Source of the DNA: Bifidobacteriaceae bacterium
GTDB lineage: Bacteria > Actinomycetota > Actinomycetes > Actinomycetales > WQXJ01
NCBI GenBank assembly: GCA_031278675.1
Contig: JAITJY010000114.1
Span: 1 to 8,389 of the forward strand
Reading direction: 5' to 3'
Length of the DNA stretch: 8,389 nt
The position numbers were made by a program, and so were the translations under genes. How positions within the stretch are numbered: position 1 is the first letter of the stretch; every line of letters begins with the position of its first letter. Under the pieces are notes generated by a model. That model was not told where the DNA came from. It saw only the letters and a program-made list of their open reading frames with translations, and ran no database searches. Positions 7,829-8,389 of this stretch are shown piece after piece.

Positions 7829-8389
7829 CGTGCGTACCGCAGTGGCCTGGTAGTCCGGCAGTGTGTGGGCTATGGACGCGGGAAGGCTATATTCGGCAAG
7901 GCCCTCGCGCACGTCGCGGCCGAGGTCATAGCACAGCTTGAGGAAAACTTCATAAGGTTTGCGCGGGTTGGGAGACGCCCAGGACTCATCGAGCAAGTCG
8001 AGCAAGTCAGCGGTGACTTCGAGCGAGAACCGGTCATTCCAACGGTCCTCGAACCAGAAGGCGAGCTTTTGGGCCGCGTCGTTGTCGATCACGTCGACGT
8101 TGAGTTCGAGGTTCGAGGTCAGACCGGGGTAGGTCAGGTTGGACGACCCGACGAAGCCCGTGATGGGGTTCGTGATGTCCTGGCGATGGAAGATGTAAGC
8201 CTTGCCGTGCAAAGGCCGGGCGGTAAAGACCCGTATGGCCACCTTCCCGGATTCCAGAGCATCGCGGAGACGTTTGAGGGTTTGACGGTCCGGCGGTGTC
8301 GGCACGCCTCGCATCAACTGGATGCGGAGGTGGTCCACCAACTCCGCCTTGCGGGATCGCGCTGTTTCCCGGTCGGCGTCGAACCGAGT
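7820..8389 (-). CDS. PLD-like nuclease domain of a PLD-SNF2 helicase, N-terminal piece (partial, frameshifted)
   Basis: The frame is open to the right edge of the window, so the true start lies outside; a TTG at 8341 is only an internal codon. The visible 189 residues show an HxK motif (His61, Lys63 of the fragment) followed by the GSSNLT signature (81-86). This is the second half of a phospholipase D-type nuclease site as found in defence helicases; the Asp of the canonical HxKx4D is not in its usual place. The last residues, DYQATAV (179-185), look like the Q motif that precedes Walker A in SF2 helicases. The frame then meets TAG at 7822-7820, although the rest of the helicase follows at once in the +1 frame. 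I infer that this is the front of one protein with the downstream helicase, where it would cleave DNA or guide cleavage. The PLD assignment is firm; whether this truncated product is stable is unknown. Confidence 0.8.
   Translation of the reverse strand, partial: TRFDADRETARSRKAELVDHLRIQLMRGVPTPPDRQTLKRLRDALESGKVAIRVFTARPLHGKAYIFHRQDITNPITGFVGSSNLTYPGLTSNLELNVDVIDNDAAQKLAFWFEDRWNDRFSLEVTADLLDLLDESWASPNPRKPYEVFLKLCYDLGRDVREGLAEYSLPASIAHTLPDYQATAVRTAS

Noticed and set aside
7740..7830. Programmed +1 ribosomal frameshift between the PLD and helicase frames
   Set aside because: There is no recognisable slippery sequence, upstream stimulatory site or known precedent in this family that I can name, whereas a four-base tandem duplication explains the offset fully.
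2585..8389. DISARM or BREX system
   Set aside because: An SNF2 helicase, a PLD domain and an adenine methyltransferase recall DISARM, but no DrmA-like helicase or DUF1998 protein is in the window, the PLD is joined to the helicase, and the methyltransferase is of the MmeI type. No BREX phosphatase or ATPase genes are seen. Genes beyond the right edge could change this.

Overview
This GC-rich window (by eye about 60% G+C, not computed) carries one block of co-directional genes, all on the minus strand. Transcription runs from high to low coordinates and starts beyond the right edge. Base composition and G/C-ending codons suggest a high-GC bacterium, possibly an actinobacterium, but nothing here fixes the taxon. 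I see no tRNA, rRNA, CRISPR array or insertion sequence.

Layout in the direction of transcription: (1) 8389-7820, the end of a phospholipase-D-like (PLD) nuclease reading frame cut by the window edge; (2) 7812-5374, a superfamily 2, SNF2-type helicase; (3) 5374-2585, an MmeI-family adenine-specific DNA methyltransferase; (4) 2570-900, a 556-residue protein of the sporadically distributed TIGR04141/DUF6119 family; (5) 907-89, a RhuM-family protein with an apparently shortened C-terminus; (6) positions 1-88, non-coding, with one weak hairpin. The genes are packed tightly: a 1-base overlap (TGATG) between 2 and 3, a 14-base gap with a strong ribosome binding site between 3 and 4, and an 8-base overlap (ATGAGTGA) between 4 and 5. 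They look like one translationally coupled operon.

Together they resemble a restriction-modification-like defence locus. A modification enzyme with no visible nuclease active site is paired with a PLD-nuclease/helicase that could supply DNA cleavage, and two accessory proteins of unknown biochemical role follow. The most striking detail is at the PLD/helicase boundary. The two frames appear to be one gene broken by a tandem duplication of four bases (CTAGCTAG, 7820-7827). Removing one copy restores a continuous PLD-helicase frame across the helicase Q motif and Walker A motif. As written, the restriction arm may therefore be off or split while the methyltransferase stays intact.
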